DNA from: Planctomycetales bacterium
GTDB lineage: Bacteria > Planctomycetota > Planctomycetia > Pirellulales > Lacipirellulaceae
Direction: 5' to 3'
DNA: 64,000 nucleotides
NCBI GenBank assembly: GCA_020427155.1
Contig: JAGQOW010000011.1
Span: forward strand, 1-64,000
Position numbers and translations under genes: made by a program
In this document: positions 47,996 through 57,137 of the stretch, piece after piece
How the letters are laid out: each line of letters begins with the position of its first letter
How positions within the stretch are numbered: position 1 is the stretch's first letter
The notes under the pieces: model-generated
Databases searched by the model: none
Seen by the model: only the letters and a program-made list of their open reading frames with translations
Told to the model about the DNA's origin: nothing

Positions 47996-48426
47996 TGAAC
48001 ACCGAGCCTCGTTACTCGATAGAAGAGTTGGCCGCACTGGCCGAATTGCCCCGTCGGACAGTGCGCTACTACGTCCAGCAGGGCCTGTTGGATCGCCCCG
48101 TCGGCGAAAAGCGCGCCGCTTACTACACGACCCGTCATCTGGAACAACTGTTGACCATCCGCAAGTGGCAACACGCCGGGCTCTCCCTGGAGCGCATTCG
48201 CGAAATCCTCGGAGATTCCAGCGGTGCCGGATTGCCCCCGCCCCGTCCGCGCGGCCCCGGCACGGTGGAAGTCTGGAGTCACCTGGTGGTGGCTGATGGG
48301 CTTGAAATGACGCTCGAACCTTCGCGGGCCGGGTTGAGTCCCGAGCAGGTCAGGGCTTTCTTCAGGGGCGTCACTGCCCTGTACGAACAAATCAGACAGG
48401 AAGGAAACGATGATGCCGAAGAATGA
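47995..48426 (+). CDS. MerR-family transcriptional regulator
   Basis: A 143-residue regulator with a MerR-type winged helix at about 6-70 (YSIEELAALAELPRRTVRYYVQQGLLDRPVGEKRAAYYTTRHLEQLLTIRKWQHAGLSLERIREIL). The effector part lacks the conserved Cys residues of metal sensors. Its 3' end overlaps the VIT-VWA gene by 17 bases. The leaderless promoter suggests autoregulation of the MerR-VWA pair. ATG 47995. Confidence 0.85.
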   Translation: MNTEPRYSIEELAALAELPRRTVRYYVQQGLLDRPVGEKRAAYYTTRHLEQLLTIRKWQHAGLSLERIREILGDSSGAGLPPPRPRGPGTVEVWSHLVVADGLEMTLEPSRAGLSPEQVRAFFRGVTALYEQIRQEGNDDAEE

Positions 48427-50827
48427 AGAACAACTGGCCATCCTTAAGGATAGATCCGGCGGAGAGATCGCACTCAAAGGGGTGACAGCCCATGCCCGGC
48501 TGAATGGCCTGCTGGCTGAAGTGGAAGTCGAGCAGTCCTATCTGAATTCGCAGGACACCAACATCGAGGCGGCCTATACCTTCCCGCTCCCCTTTGGAGC
48601 CGTACTCCTTGGGCTTGAAGTCGAAATCGCCGGCAAGAAACTGGCCGGACAGGTCGTGGAAAGGAAGGAAGCCGAGCGTCGCTACGAGGATGCCGTGACT
48701 GACGGCGACAGCGCCGTCATGCTCGAGGAAGCCGGCCCCGGGATTTATACCGCCAGCCTGGGCAACCTCATGGCCAATGAGTCGGCGGTGATCCGTTACC
48801 GTTACGGACTGCTGCTCAACTGGCAGGGCGATCGTCTGCGCTTCCTGCTGCCCACCACCATCGCACCGCGTTACGGGGATGCCGAGGCGGCCGGACTGCA
48901 ACCCCATCAAACGCCCGAGTCGTCACTGATGGTCGAGTATCCCCTTGATCTCATCGTCGATGTCGAGGGCGAACTGGCCTCGGCGGCGATCGCCTGTCCA
49001 AGTCATCCCATAGCCATGGAACGGACGGAGACCGGCTTGCGCGTCCGTCTCGACAGGAAAGCCTGTCTTGATCGTGACTTCGTCCTTACCCTGGCGTCCG
49101 ACAAGGTTCAGTCATCCTGTGTCGTCGTTCAGGATGGCGAGGGGCATGTGGCATTGGCGTCCCTGCGGATTCCGCCGGTCCCGGAACTGGAGCGCCAGCC
49201 CCTGGCCCTGAAGCTGGTGATCGATTGCTCCGGCTCTATGGGCGGGGTCAGCATCGCTCAGGCCAGGAAAGCCGGACAAGCCATTCTTGATCAGTTGCGG
49301 CCCGGGGACAGTTTCAACGTCACTCTGTTTGGCAGCGAGTTCAAGCACTTCTTCCGCAAGATGGTCCCGGCGACTGCCCGTTACATAACAGAAGCCTGGA
49401 ACCAGATCGACCGGATGGATGCCGACCTCGGTGGCACCGAAATGGAAAAAGCCCTCGACGCTGTCTTCGGCCTGAAAGGGGAAGATGCATCGGGTACCGT
49501 GTTGCTTATCACGGACGGCGAGATCCACGAGCACGAGAAACTTGTCCGGCGGGCTGAGAAATCCGGACATCGCGTCTTCGTCGTCGGGGTCGGTGCCTCG
49601 GTGGCTGAAACCTTCCTGCGGAAACTGGCGAATGTCACAAACGGGGCTTGCGAACTGGTGGCCCCCCAGGAGGGCATGAGCGAATTCGTGCTGTCACAGT
49701 TCCACCGGATGCGGCAGAAGCGGGTCGGCAAGTTGGACATCACATGGCCAACATCCAGTCATTGGCAGACGGCCCTGCCTGAGTCGGTCTTTGCAGGGGA
49801 CACCATCCATGTGTTTGCCGGGTTCGATCAGGTGCCGACGGGTGATGTACGTCTCGCAATGGACGAAGGTCCTTCGGTCGTTAGCGCAATCACACCCTTT
49901 GAAAACACCCAGATTCCACGGATCGCAGCGGCCCGCCGGTTGGGTGAAATATCTCAAACAATTGCGGACGAGGCTTCCGCAAATCAGGCGCGAGCCTTGG
50001 CATTGCAGTACCAAATATTGTCTATCTGGACTAACTTCCTTGTAATTGCGGAGCGTGCGGAAAAGGCCGACGAACTTCCCGAACTGCACAAGGTACCCCA
50101 GATGCTGGCAGCGGGTTGGGGTGGCACTGGAATTGGAGAGGCATGCGGGGTTTTAAGCTGTGCGACAAGTAGCCTGGATGATCTGTACACCGTGGCATCA
50201 GCCCGGCACTCTCGAGCGAGAGCCATGAGTGATGTCGGTATGGATAAGTATGACATTCCGGCATTCCTGCGCCGGCAGTGCGACGATGATGTACCTGCCA
50301 GATCGAAACGGGTGATGTTCAGCAAAAAATCATCTGGATCGTCAGGACGCGTACTTGAGAGGCTTTCGACCTACGTCGATGGAATGTTTGGGTCATCAAG
50401 ATCTGAGCGGTTGGACTCCCAGTCGGATGATTGGAGCGCCGACACCACGCCACTGGTATTCGTTGGCAACATGGAAATCAGTCTCCTGACCAATCTGCGA
50501 CAACTCAGCTTGCCAACCACTATCGAAGAACTTGTGCCGTGGGGACTCGACGATGCTGTGCTCTGTGGATTGCGGAGCTTGTCGGCCAAAGGTTATGCCG
50601 AAGCGAAGGTGGTCGTTGCCTTTATCCATGCATTATCTGAATCATGCCTTAGCAGCCATTTTGGGCGTGATTTCAAGCGGGGAATTCTTAAGTCTTGGAA
50701 GATGATGGATCCGGGCAGTGAGTTGGACATCGTCATGAGAGAGGCGTTGAAGGGGGTTTCCACGGATGCATGGAACTGGTGGCAAGAACCGGTTGCCCGG
50801 ATTGGTGAATCGGCAACACTAGCTTGA
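48410..50827 (+). CDS. VIT and VWA domain protein with FtsZ-tail-like motif
   Basis: An 805-residue protein. The N-terminal VIT domain (GVTAHARLNGLLAEVEVEQSYLNSQDTNIEAAYTFPLPFGAVLLGLEVEI) is followed by a VWA domain near residue 270 (KLVIDCSGSMGGVSIAQARKAG) with LLITDGEIHEHEKLVRRAEKSGH. No signal peptide is seen, so it is probably cytoplasmic. Residues 613-623 read KYDIPAFLRRQ, nearly identical to the FtsZ C-terminal peptide. The C-terminal 180 residues are of a different, more AT-rich composition. GGAAGG site before ATG 48410. Function unknown; related to inter-alpha-trypsin-inhibitor-like proteins. Confidence 0.8.
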   Translation: MMPKNEEQLAILKDRSGGEIALKGVTAHARLNGLLAEVEVEQSYLNSQDTNIEAAYTFPLPFGAVLLGLEVEIAGKKLAGQVVERKEAERRYEDAVTDGDSAVMLEEAGPGIYTASLGNLMANESAVIRYRYGLLLNWQGDRLRFLLPTTIAPRYGDAEAAGLQPHQTPESSLMVEYPLDLIVDVEGELASAAIACPSHPIAMERTETGLRVRLDRKACLDRDFVLTLASDKVQSSCVVVQDGEGHVALASLRIPPVPELERQPLALKLVIDCSGSMGGVSIAQARKAGQAILDQLRPGDSFNVTLFGSEFKHFFRKMVPATARYITEAWNQIDRMDADLGGTEMEKALDAVFGLKGEDASGTVLLITDGEIHEHEKLVRRAEKSGHRVFVVGVGASVAETFLRKLANVTNGACELVAPQEGMSEFVLSQFHRMRQKRVGKLDITWPTSSHWQTALPESVFAGDTIHVFAGFDQVPTGDVRLAMDEGPSVVSAITPFENTQIPRIAAARRLGEISQTIADEASANQARALALQYQILSIWTNFLVIAERAEKADELPELHKVPQMLAAGWGGTGIGEACGVLSCATSSLDDLYTVASARHSRARAMSDVGMDKYDIPAFLRRQCDDDVPARSKRVMFSKKSSGSSGRVLERLSTYVDGMFGSSRSERLDSQSDDWSADTTPLVFVGNMEISLLTNLRQLSLPTTIEELVPWGLDDAVLCGLRSLSAKGYAEAKVVVAFIHALSESCLSSHFGRDFKRGILKSWKMMDPGSELDIVMREALKGVSTDAWNWWQEPVARIGESATLA

Positions 50828-50957
50828 AGAATTCGGCTTTACATTTTCGGGGCTCTTCCAGTGAGCCTCGGCATCCTTATTCTTGACCAATTGCTTACGG
50901 GGTTAACCATGGTTCTGCCCACTTCTTTGCTCGACATCCTCATTCTATTCGGCAGCC

Positions 50958-51614
50958 ATGGGCTTACTGGAATATGGTTTGCGTCGTCGCGACCGACCTG
51001 AGGCAGAGAGGAAGACGTTCCAGTCAATTCTTGGGGACATTCGCCGCTGGTTGTCGAAGAATCTGTACATGCAGAGCAATCTTCTCCAGATTTCCTTGCC
51101 GGATTTCAAGCATGTGATGAAGCCATTCACGGCCAAGCGGCGCAAACTTTGTCGCGTCCTGCTCACCTACGAGCGGGGGTTGCTGACTATCGAATCCGGA
51201 GAGGCCTCGACGATCATGCGTGCCGAAGGAGAATGGCACGGTCGAGCATATTTTTCTCCCGAGGTTCTGCGGGCGATTGCCCTCTATCCTCCTGCAACGG
51301 ATCCGGTTGTCATCTCTTATGCAGAGGGCCATGTCATGCTGGCGACGATGACTATTTCCTGCGAGTGGGTCAATCCTGCTGACGAGTTGGCCAGGGCGAT
51401 CCTAGATCCGGACATTCTTGATCTTCTTGCGCTGGGACGGACAATGCCCCGTGCCGAAGGGATCGGAACCGGGCTCGGCAGGAAAATCAGTAGCGCACAA
51501 CAGAAGGCGGTGCGCTGCATCGCCAGTGCCAAGAAAGATCTATCAAAACTCGGGGTGACGCAGCAGAAGGCAATTACCCTCGCCGGAGGAAAGGTCAGCA
51601 CTCGAATGACTTAG
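50958..51614 (+). CDS. 218-residue hypothetical protein, possible clamp-like fold
   Basis: Charged N-terminus, then alternating strands (LLQISLPDFKHVMKPFTAKRRKLCRVLLTYERGLLTIESGEASTIM; YFSPEVLRAIALYPPATDPVVISYAEGHVMLATM) that recall one sliding-clamp domain. The C-terminus is helical and basic. ATG 50958 lacks a clear ribosome site; ATG 51070 is an alternative. Assignment beyond hypothetical is speculative. Confidence 0.5.
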   Translation: MGLLEYGLRRRDRPEAERKTFQSILGDIRRWLSKNLYMQSNLLQISLPDFKHVMKPFTAKRRKLCRVLLTYERGLLTIESGEASTIMRAEGEWHGRAYFSPEVLRAIALYPPATDPVVISYAEGHVMLATMTISCEWVNPADELARAILDPDILDLLALGRTMPRAEGIGTGLGRKISSAQQKAVRCIASAKKDLSKLGVTQQKAITLAGGKVSTRMT

Positions 51615-51902
51615 GGTTCAATCTGCCAGTAAATGCTGGCACTAGATGCGTTGACCACTAATGTTTTGTCAGTAGGGGAGGCGTGAGGAATGCCACAGGC
51701 TTTAATCTGCTAAAGATCTAATAGGCGCTTACAGTGAGATCTCAAATGTTCATTTTTCCTTGCGACTTTCTACAACCTTAGTCATATATTCGCTTCGGCA
51801 TACCAAATATGCAGCAATTCCGATTGCTTTAACCAGTGATAAATTCCTGCATCGCTTGGTCGTTGTTACCAGTTATATCAAGAAAAATAAAAAGGGAGTC
51901 CA
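51615..51902 (+). promoter_or_regulatory. AT-rich upstream region of the DISARM-like operon
   Basis: No ORF. The sequence becomes AT-rich from about 51720. TTGCGA (51761) followed 16 bases on by TCATATATTCG is a possible promoter. AAAAAGGGAG gives the ribosome site of the helicase gene. The drop in GC suggests a boundary where the operon was inserted. Confidence 0.4.
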
Positions 51903-54900
51903 ATGGACGTTTTCCAGTTTCGCGAGCGCCTGATTGGCGATTATGAGTCATTTACCCGCAGCTTTACGAAGCCAGCGGCGGAAGACATCCGGGCCTACCT
52001 TCAGACGCAGTACGACGAAGGCGTGTTTTGGCCCGCACCCCTTGTTCAGCTGAACCCCAGTTTTGTTAGTGGTGGCAGCGTCGAACAACTCGTAGAGGAA
52101 AAATTGCTTCACAAGGAGTGCGCCCGGATATTTCGGGCAGGCAAGGCTGCCGATGACTTCGGTGTCACGCTGCGCCTGCACAAGCATCAGGAAGAAGCAA
52201 TCCGGGCCGCGCAGCGAAACGCAAGTTATGTACTGACTACCGGCACCGGCTCGGGCAAGTCACTCAGCTACTTCATCCCCATCGTCGATCACGTCCTTCG
52301 GGAGCGCGCAGCGGGCAACAACACACCCCGCGTCAGCGCCATCGTCATCTACCCGATGAATGCCCTGGCGAACAGCCAGCGCGAGGAACTGACCCGTTTC
52401 TTGAAACTTGGTTATCCGGGCGGCAATGGCCCCGTTACCTTTGCCCGTTATACCGGCCAGGAAAGCGGCGAAGAACGCGATGAAATCGCCAAGAATCCGC
52501 CGGACATCATCCTGACCAACTTCATGATGCTGGAACTCATGATGACCCGGCAAGACGAGGTCGACAAGACCATCGTGCGCGCTGCGCAGGGCCTCAAGTT
52601 CCTTGTTCTCGATGAACTTCATACCTACCGTGGCCGTCAGGGGGCGGATGTTGCCCTTCTGGTGAGGCGTGTCCGTGCTGCTCTGAATACGGACTTGCTA
52701 TGCGTCGGGACCTCGGCAACGATGGCTACCGATGGCACGCCAGAAGAGCGTAACGCCGTCGTTGCCGGTGTGGCCAGCAAGCTTTTCGGCACTCTGGTCA
52801 ATCCGACCAACGTCATCACGGAAACCTTGCAGCGGGTCACTGTCGGTGATGCAGCGCCGCATGCAAGCACCTTGAAGGGTGTCCTGAACGCACAAATACC
52901 CGCCAGCGCCGATTTCGAATCGCTACGCGCCCACCCGCTGTCGGTCTGGATCGAACTCAATCTGGGTTTGCGGCAAGAAGCCGGAAAATGGGTAAGAGCC
53001 AAACCGCGCACGCTCAATGATGCTGCGGCGGAGCTTGTCAACGATACTGGGCTCGATCATTTGCACTGTCTGCAGCAGCTTAAGCTGTTCCTCCTGCTGG
53101 CCTACCGCACTAAGCGCGAACCATACGACGACCGCAGCCGGCTCTTCGCCTTCCGTCTCCACCAGTTCATATCCGGTGCCGGCGACTTGTTCGCCACCCT
53201 TGAACCTGAAGGCAATCGCTACCTCGATGTTCGGGGTCAGCAATATCAACCTGGCCATACCGACAAACGCTTGTTCAACGCCGTGTTCTGCCGTGAGTGC
53301 GGCCAGGAATACTTCCCGGTTTGGGCGAGTGGCCCCAAGGGGGCGCCAGACACCTTCGAACCGCGAGAAATCGGTGATCGTAGCCGTGAGGATCAGGACG
53401 ACGATGACGGCTCCAAGTTCGGCCTGTTGATGCCTGATCCTGCGCTCAAGTTTGATGATGTCAATCTGGAGCGCTACCCCGAAGACTGGATCGACTTCAC
53501 CCGCGCCAATCACGGCCTGAAGAGCAATTACAAGCGTTACAAGCCCATTCCGGTGCGAGTTGCACCTTCCGGAGAAGTTTCCGGCGACGGCATCCGTGCC
53601 TACTTTATTCCTGGCTCATTCCGTTTCTGCTTGTGCTGCGGCGTCAGCTACGACGCCTCGGTACGCAGCGATATTTCGAAGCTGTCGAGCCTCAGTTCGG
53701 AAGGCCGCAGCTCCGCAACGACCGTGCTTACCTTGGGGGCGATGCGCTATCTCCTCGAAGACGCAGCCGAGCTCAAGCCCGAGGCCAAGAAGCTCCTCGG
53801 ATTCACCGACAATCGTCAGGATGCTTCGCTGCAAGCAGGTCACTTCAATGACTTCATCCAGATCCTTCTGCTGCGCGGAGCCTTGCTCGCCGCCGTTGAA
53901 AAGTCCGGTCAGCTCACCGACGAAGTCCTGGCGCAGGCGATCTACGAGGTGTTGTCGCTCGCCAAGCCGGAATTCATGGCCAACCCCGAGGCGAAGTTCC
54001 TTGCCGAAGACCAGGCACGCAAGGCGTTGAAAGATGTCCTCGGCTATCGCCTGTACTTTGATCTGCGTCGCGGCTGGCGCGTCACCAACCCGAACCTCGA
54101 ACAGTTGAGCCTGCTCAAGATCGGTTATCAGTCCTTGCCCGAGGTTTGCGCCGAACAGTCCTTGTGGGATGAAGCCCCTCCGCTGCTGGCCCAGGCCAGC
54201 CCCGAGGAGCGCGAGCATGCCACCCGCCATTTGCTCGATCACATGCGCCGGCAGCTTTGCATCAAGGCGCGCTATCTCGATGCCGACCAGCAGGAGCAAA
54301 TCCGCCAGTCCAGTTTCAGCCATCTGCGAGATCCGTGGGCGCTCAGCGAGTACGAAAACCTCCAACCAGCTCGTTATCTGATCCTCGGCTCGAAGCCAGC
54401 GCAGCTCAACCAGCAGGATGACCGCGCTGCCTACTTGTCCTATCGCTCCAGTTTCAAGCGCGATCTCTCCAAACCCAGCTTCTGGGGAGAAACTGCCCAA
54501 AGCCGCTGGCCAGACAAATTTAACGAGGAATTCTTTGGCAAGCTGGTCGAAGCCATGCTCGACGCGCTGATTCAGGGCGGCTTGGTTCAACCTTTCGACG
54601 CGCCCGGCAACAAGACGGCCTACCAGGTCACGGCTGCCGCCCTGGTCTGGCAACTCGGCAACCCGGATGATGAAGCCCCCAGCAGCGGCAACCAGCGCAA
54701 GAGCAACAACGAGTTCTTCCGCGACCTTTACCTGAATGTCGCCAAGGCGCTCCGGCAGAACAATCGCCTGCTGCAATCGCTGGAAGCCCGCGAACATACT
54801 GCCCAGGTGGATGCCGCCGACAGAGAAGATCGCGAAAAGCGCTTTCGTGCCGCCGATCTGCCGATCCTCTTTTGCTCGCCGACCATGGAGCTCGGCGTCG

Positions 54901-57137
54901 ACATCTCCGATCTCAATACGGTCTACATGCGCAACACGCCCCCGACGCCGGCCAACTACGCCCAGCGCAGCGGTCGTGCTGGCCGGAGTGGCCAACCGGC
55001 GTTGGTCTTTACCTACTGCGCCGCCAAAAGTCCGCACGACCAGTATTACTTTGCCGATCCGGTACGCATGGTTGCCGGCAGTGTGACGCCGCCGCTCCTC
55101 GATCTCGCCAACGAAGACCTGATCCGTAGCCACCTGCACGCCGTCTGGCTCGCCGAAACCCACCAGAAGCTCTCGGGTGCGGTCAGTGAGTTGCTGAAGA
55201 TGGAAGATGCCAAGCTGCCCCTGCGGGACGATCTGATGGGCACCATGGATACGACAGCCCCCCGCGACCGTGCCGACAAGGTCTTCTCCAGCGTATTGGG
55301 CATGCTGGCCGCCGAACTCACACCGGGCAATGCCCATTGGTACGCCGCCGGTTGGGCCGAGCGGATGATCAAACAAGCCTTCCGTCAGTTCGATCTCGCG
55401 CTCGAACGCTGGCGCACCCTCTACAAAACCACCACGCAACAGATGGAGGCCGCGCACGCGGTGCGCATGAACGCGGCGGCCACGCAGAAAGACCGCTCCG
55501 AAGCCGACCGCCGCTACTACGAGGCCAAGACACAGCAAGACCTGCTGCTGCAATCCTCGAAGTCGATGAACTCGGACTTCTATACCTACCGCTATCTCGC
55601 CAGCCAGGGCTTCCTGCCCGGCTACAACTTCCCGCGCCTGCCCTTGATGGCCTTCATCCCGGCACGCAAGGAAAAGATCGGCAAGGACTCCTTCCTGACA
55701 CGACCGCGCTTCCTTGGGCTCGCCGAATTAGGCCCGCGCAGCATCATCTACCATGAAGGCAGCCAATATCGCGTGCGCAAGGTCATGCTCGGTGTCCGGG
55801 AACAGGCGGCTCCAGAGGCCAATGGAGCTCTGTTGCCGGTACGCATGGCGAGGATGTGTCCAGTCTGCGGCTATGGCCACTTCGGCGATCAACTGCAAAT
55901 GGAGAAGTGCGTGGCCTGCGGTAGCCAGCTCGAAGGCGGGCTGACCTTGCCCAACCTGTACCGCATCGAGAACGTCAGCACACGCCGTGCAACCCGCATC
56001 ACTTCCGATGAGGAAGAGCGTGTCCGGCAGGGCTACGAGATGCTCACCACCTTGCAATACGCCGAGGAAAACGGCGTCGCGCAGGTCGTCAAGACAGGTT
56101 TCGAGCACGCGGGCGCACCGCTGCTGACTGTGCACTATGGCCCGGCGGCCACCGTCTGGCGCATGAATCTGGGCTGGAAGCGCCGCAAGGAAAAATCGAT
56201 CTACGGCTTCAACATCGACCCCACCACCGGCATCTGGTCAAAAGACTCGCAGGCCCCCGAAGACGACGATGCCAACGAGACCGGCCAGACCGTGCAGCGC
56301 ATCGTTCCTTTTGTCGAGGATCGCCGCAACATCCTCGTCCTCTATCCCGACCAGCAACTGGAAGAGGACGCCATGGTCACGCTGCAGTACATGCTCAAGC
56401 GTGGCATTGAGGCCGAGTTCCAGCTCGAAGAGTCCGAATTGGCCGCCGAACCACTACCGCGCCGTGATCAACGCAATGCCATTCTCTTCTACGAATCTGC
56501 CGAAGGCGGGGCAGGGGTACTCACACGCATCGCCAACGATCCAACCGCCTTGCGCCGTGTCGCTGAACGCGCCTTAAAGGTGGCTCACTTCGAACCCAAG
56601 AACGGTGTCTGGGCTGTCGATCAATTGAATGACGTCGACAAAACCTGCGAAGCCGGTTGCTACCGCTGCCTGCTGTCCTACGGCAACCAGATGGATCACC
56701 GCATCATCCAGCGCAAGAACGAGATCGTGCTCGACATCCTCTGCCGCCTGACCAACGCCGAAGCCAAGCGCGGCACGGCGGGCCGCAATGCCGATGAACA
56801 ATTCGAGGAGCTGTCCCGCTTGTCCGGTAGCAGCCTCGAAAAGGCGTGGCTCGAAACCGTACGCAAGTCCGGCTACCGTCTGCCGGACAAGGCGCAGTTC
56901 TCGATGGGGGAATTTAAGGTGCGCCCCGATTTCGGCTATGGCGGCGACTCGCCGGCACTGATCTTCATTGATGGCCCGCACCACGAATCTGACCATCAAC
57001 ACCGACTCGACGAAGAGAAAAACCGCGTCCTGCGCGATGCCGGCTATGAGGTGATCCGCTTCCAGAAAGAGCAATCGGCTTGGCCAGCCATCTTCGCCCA
57101 ATATCCGGATGTCTTTGGCAAGGGAGTCCAGTCGTGA
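51903..57137 (+). CDS. DISARM-like DUF1998 helicase with C-terminal nuclease-like domain
   Basis: A 1744-residue protein. The N-terminal DEAD/DEAH helicase has Walker A TTGTGSGKS (about 113-120) and LVLDELHTYRGRQGADV (about 235). Two Cys pairs (CRECGQ near 461, CLCCG near 572) and FTDNRQDASLQAGHFNDF (about 633) precede the second helicase domain (YAQRSGRAGRSGQPALVF, about 1020). A zinc site CPVCGYGHFGDQLQMEKCVACG (about 1317) and a DUF1998/MZB region (ESAEGGAGVLTRI, CEAGCYRCLLSYGNQ, about 1529-1590) follow. The last 80 residues (KVRPDFGYGGDSPALIFIDGPHHE ... GYEVIRF) look like a Vsr/DUF559-type nuclease. It combines DrmA- and DrmB-like parts. GTGA overlap with the SNF2 gene. ATG 51903. Confidence 0.88.
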   Translation: MDVFQFRERLIGDYESFTRSFTKPAAEDIRAYLQTQYDEGVFWPAPLVQLNPSFVSGGSVEQLVEEKLLHKECARIFRAGKAADDFGVTLRLHKHQEEAIRAAQRNASYVLTTGTGSGKSLSYFIPIVDHVLRERAAGNNTPRVSAIVIYPMNALANSQREELTRFLKLGYPGGNGPVTFARYTGQESGEERDEIAKNPPDIILTNFMMLELMMTRQDEVDKTIVRAAQGLKFLVLDELHTYRGRQGADVALLVRRVRAALNTDLLCVGTSATMATDGTPEERNAVVAGVASKLFGTLVNPTNVITETLQRVTVGDAAPHASTLKGVLNAQIPASADFESLRAHPLSVWIELNLGLRQEAGKWVRAKPRTLNDAAAELVNDTGLDHLHCLQQLKLFLLLAYRTKREPYDDRSRLFAFRLHQFISGAGDLFATLEPEGNRYLDVRGQQYQPGHTDKRLFNAVFCRECGQEYFPVWASGPKGAPDTFEPREIGDRSREDQDDDDGSKFGLLMPDPALKFDDVNLERYPEDWIDFTRANHGLKSNYKRYKPIPVRVAPSGEVSGDGIRAYFIPGSFRFCLCCGVSYDASVRSDISKLSSLSSEGRSSATTVLTLGAMRYLLEDAAELKPEAKKLLGFTDNRQDASLQAGHFNDFIQILLLRGALLAAVEKSGQLTDEVLAQAIYEVLSLAKPEFMANPEAKFLAEDQARKALKDVLGYRLYFDLRRGWRVTNPNLEQLSLLKIGYQSLPEVCAEQSLWDEAPPLLAQASPEEREHATRHLLDHMRRQLCIKARYLDADQQEQIRQSSFSHLRDPWALSEYENLQPARYLILGSKPAQLNQQDDRAAYLSYRSSFKRDLSKPSFWGETAQSRWPDKFNEEFFGKLVEAMLDALIQGGLVQPFDAPGNKTAYQVTAAALVWQLGNPDDEAPSSGNQRKSNNEFFRDLYLNVAKALRQNNRLLQSLEAREHTAQVDAADREDREKRFRAADLPILFCSPTMELGVDISDLNTVYMRNTPPTPANYAQRSGRAGRSGQPALVFTYCAAKSPHDQYYFADPVRMVAGSVTPPLLDLANEDLIRSHLHAVWLAETHQKLSGAVSELLKMEDAKLPLRDDLMGTMDTTAPRDRADKVFSSVLGMLAAELTPGNAHWYAAGWAERMIKQAFRQFDLALERWRTLYKTTTQQMEAAHAVRMNAAATQKDRSEADRRYYEAKTQQDLLLQSSKSMNSDFYTYRYLASQGFLPGYNFPRLPLMAFIPARKEKIGKDSFLTRPRFLGLAELGPRSIIYHEGSQYRVRKVMLGVREQAAPEANGALLPVRMARMCPVCGYGHFGDQLQMEKCVACGSQLEGGLTLPNLYRIENVSTRRATRITSDEEERVRQGYEMLTTLQYAEENGVAQVVKTGFEHAGAPLLTVHYGPAATVWRMNLGWKRRKEKSIYGFNIDPTTGIWSKDSQAPEDDDANETGQTVQRIVPFVEDRRNILVLYPDQQLEEDAMVTLQYMLKRGIEAEFQLEESELAAEPLPRRDQRNAILFYESAEGGAGVLTRIANDPTALRRVAERALKVAHFEPKNGVWAVDQLNDVDKTCEAGCYRCLLSYGNQMDHRIIQRKNEIVLDILCRLTNAEAKRGTAGRNADEQFEELSRLSGSSLEKAWLETVRKSGYRLPDKAQFSMGEFKVRPDFGYGGDSPALIFIDGPHHESDHQHRLDEEKNRVLRDAGYEVIRFQKEQSAWPAIFAQYPDVFGKGVQS

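Noticed and set aside
53616..55553. 645-codon open frame on the minus strand
   Set aside because: It is antisense to the DUF1998 helicase, has no recognisable motifs, and arises from the GC-rich codon bias of the real gene.
51903..57137. Druantia DruE
   Set aside because: DruE is also a very large DUF1998 helicase, but the neighbouring SNF2 and adenine methylase genes fit DISARM better. Not fully excluded without a profile search.
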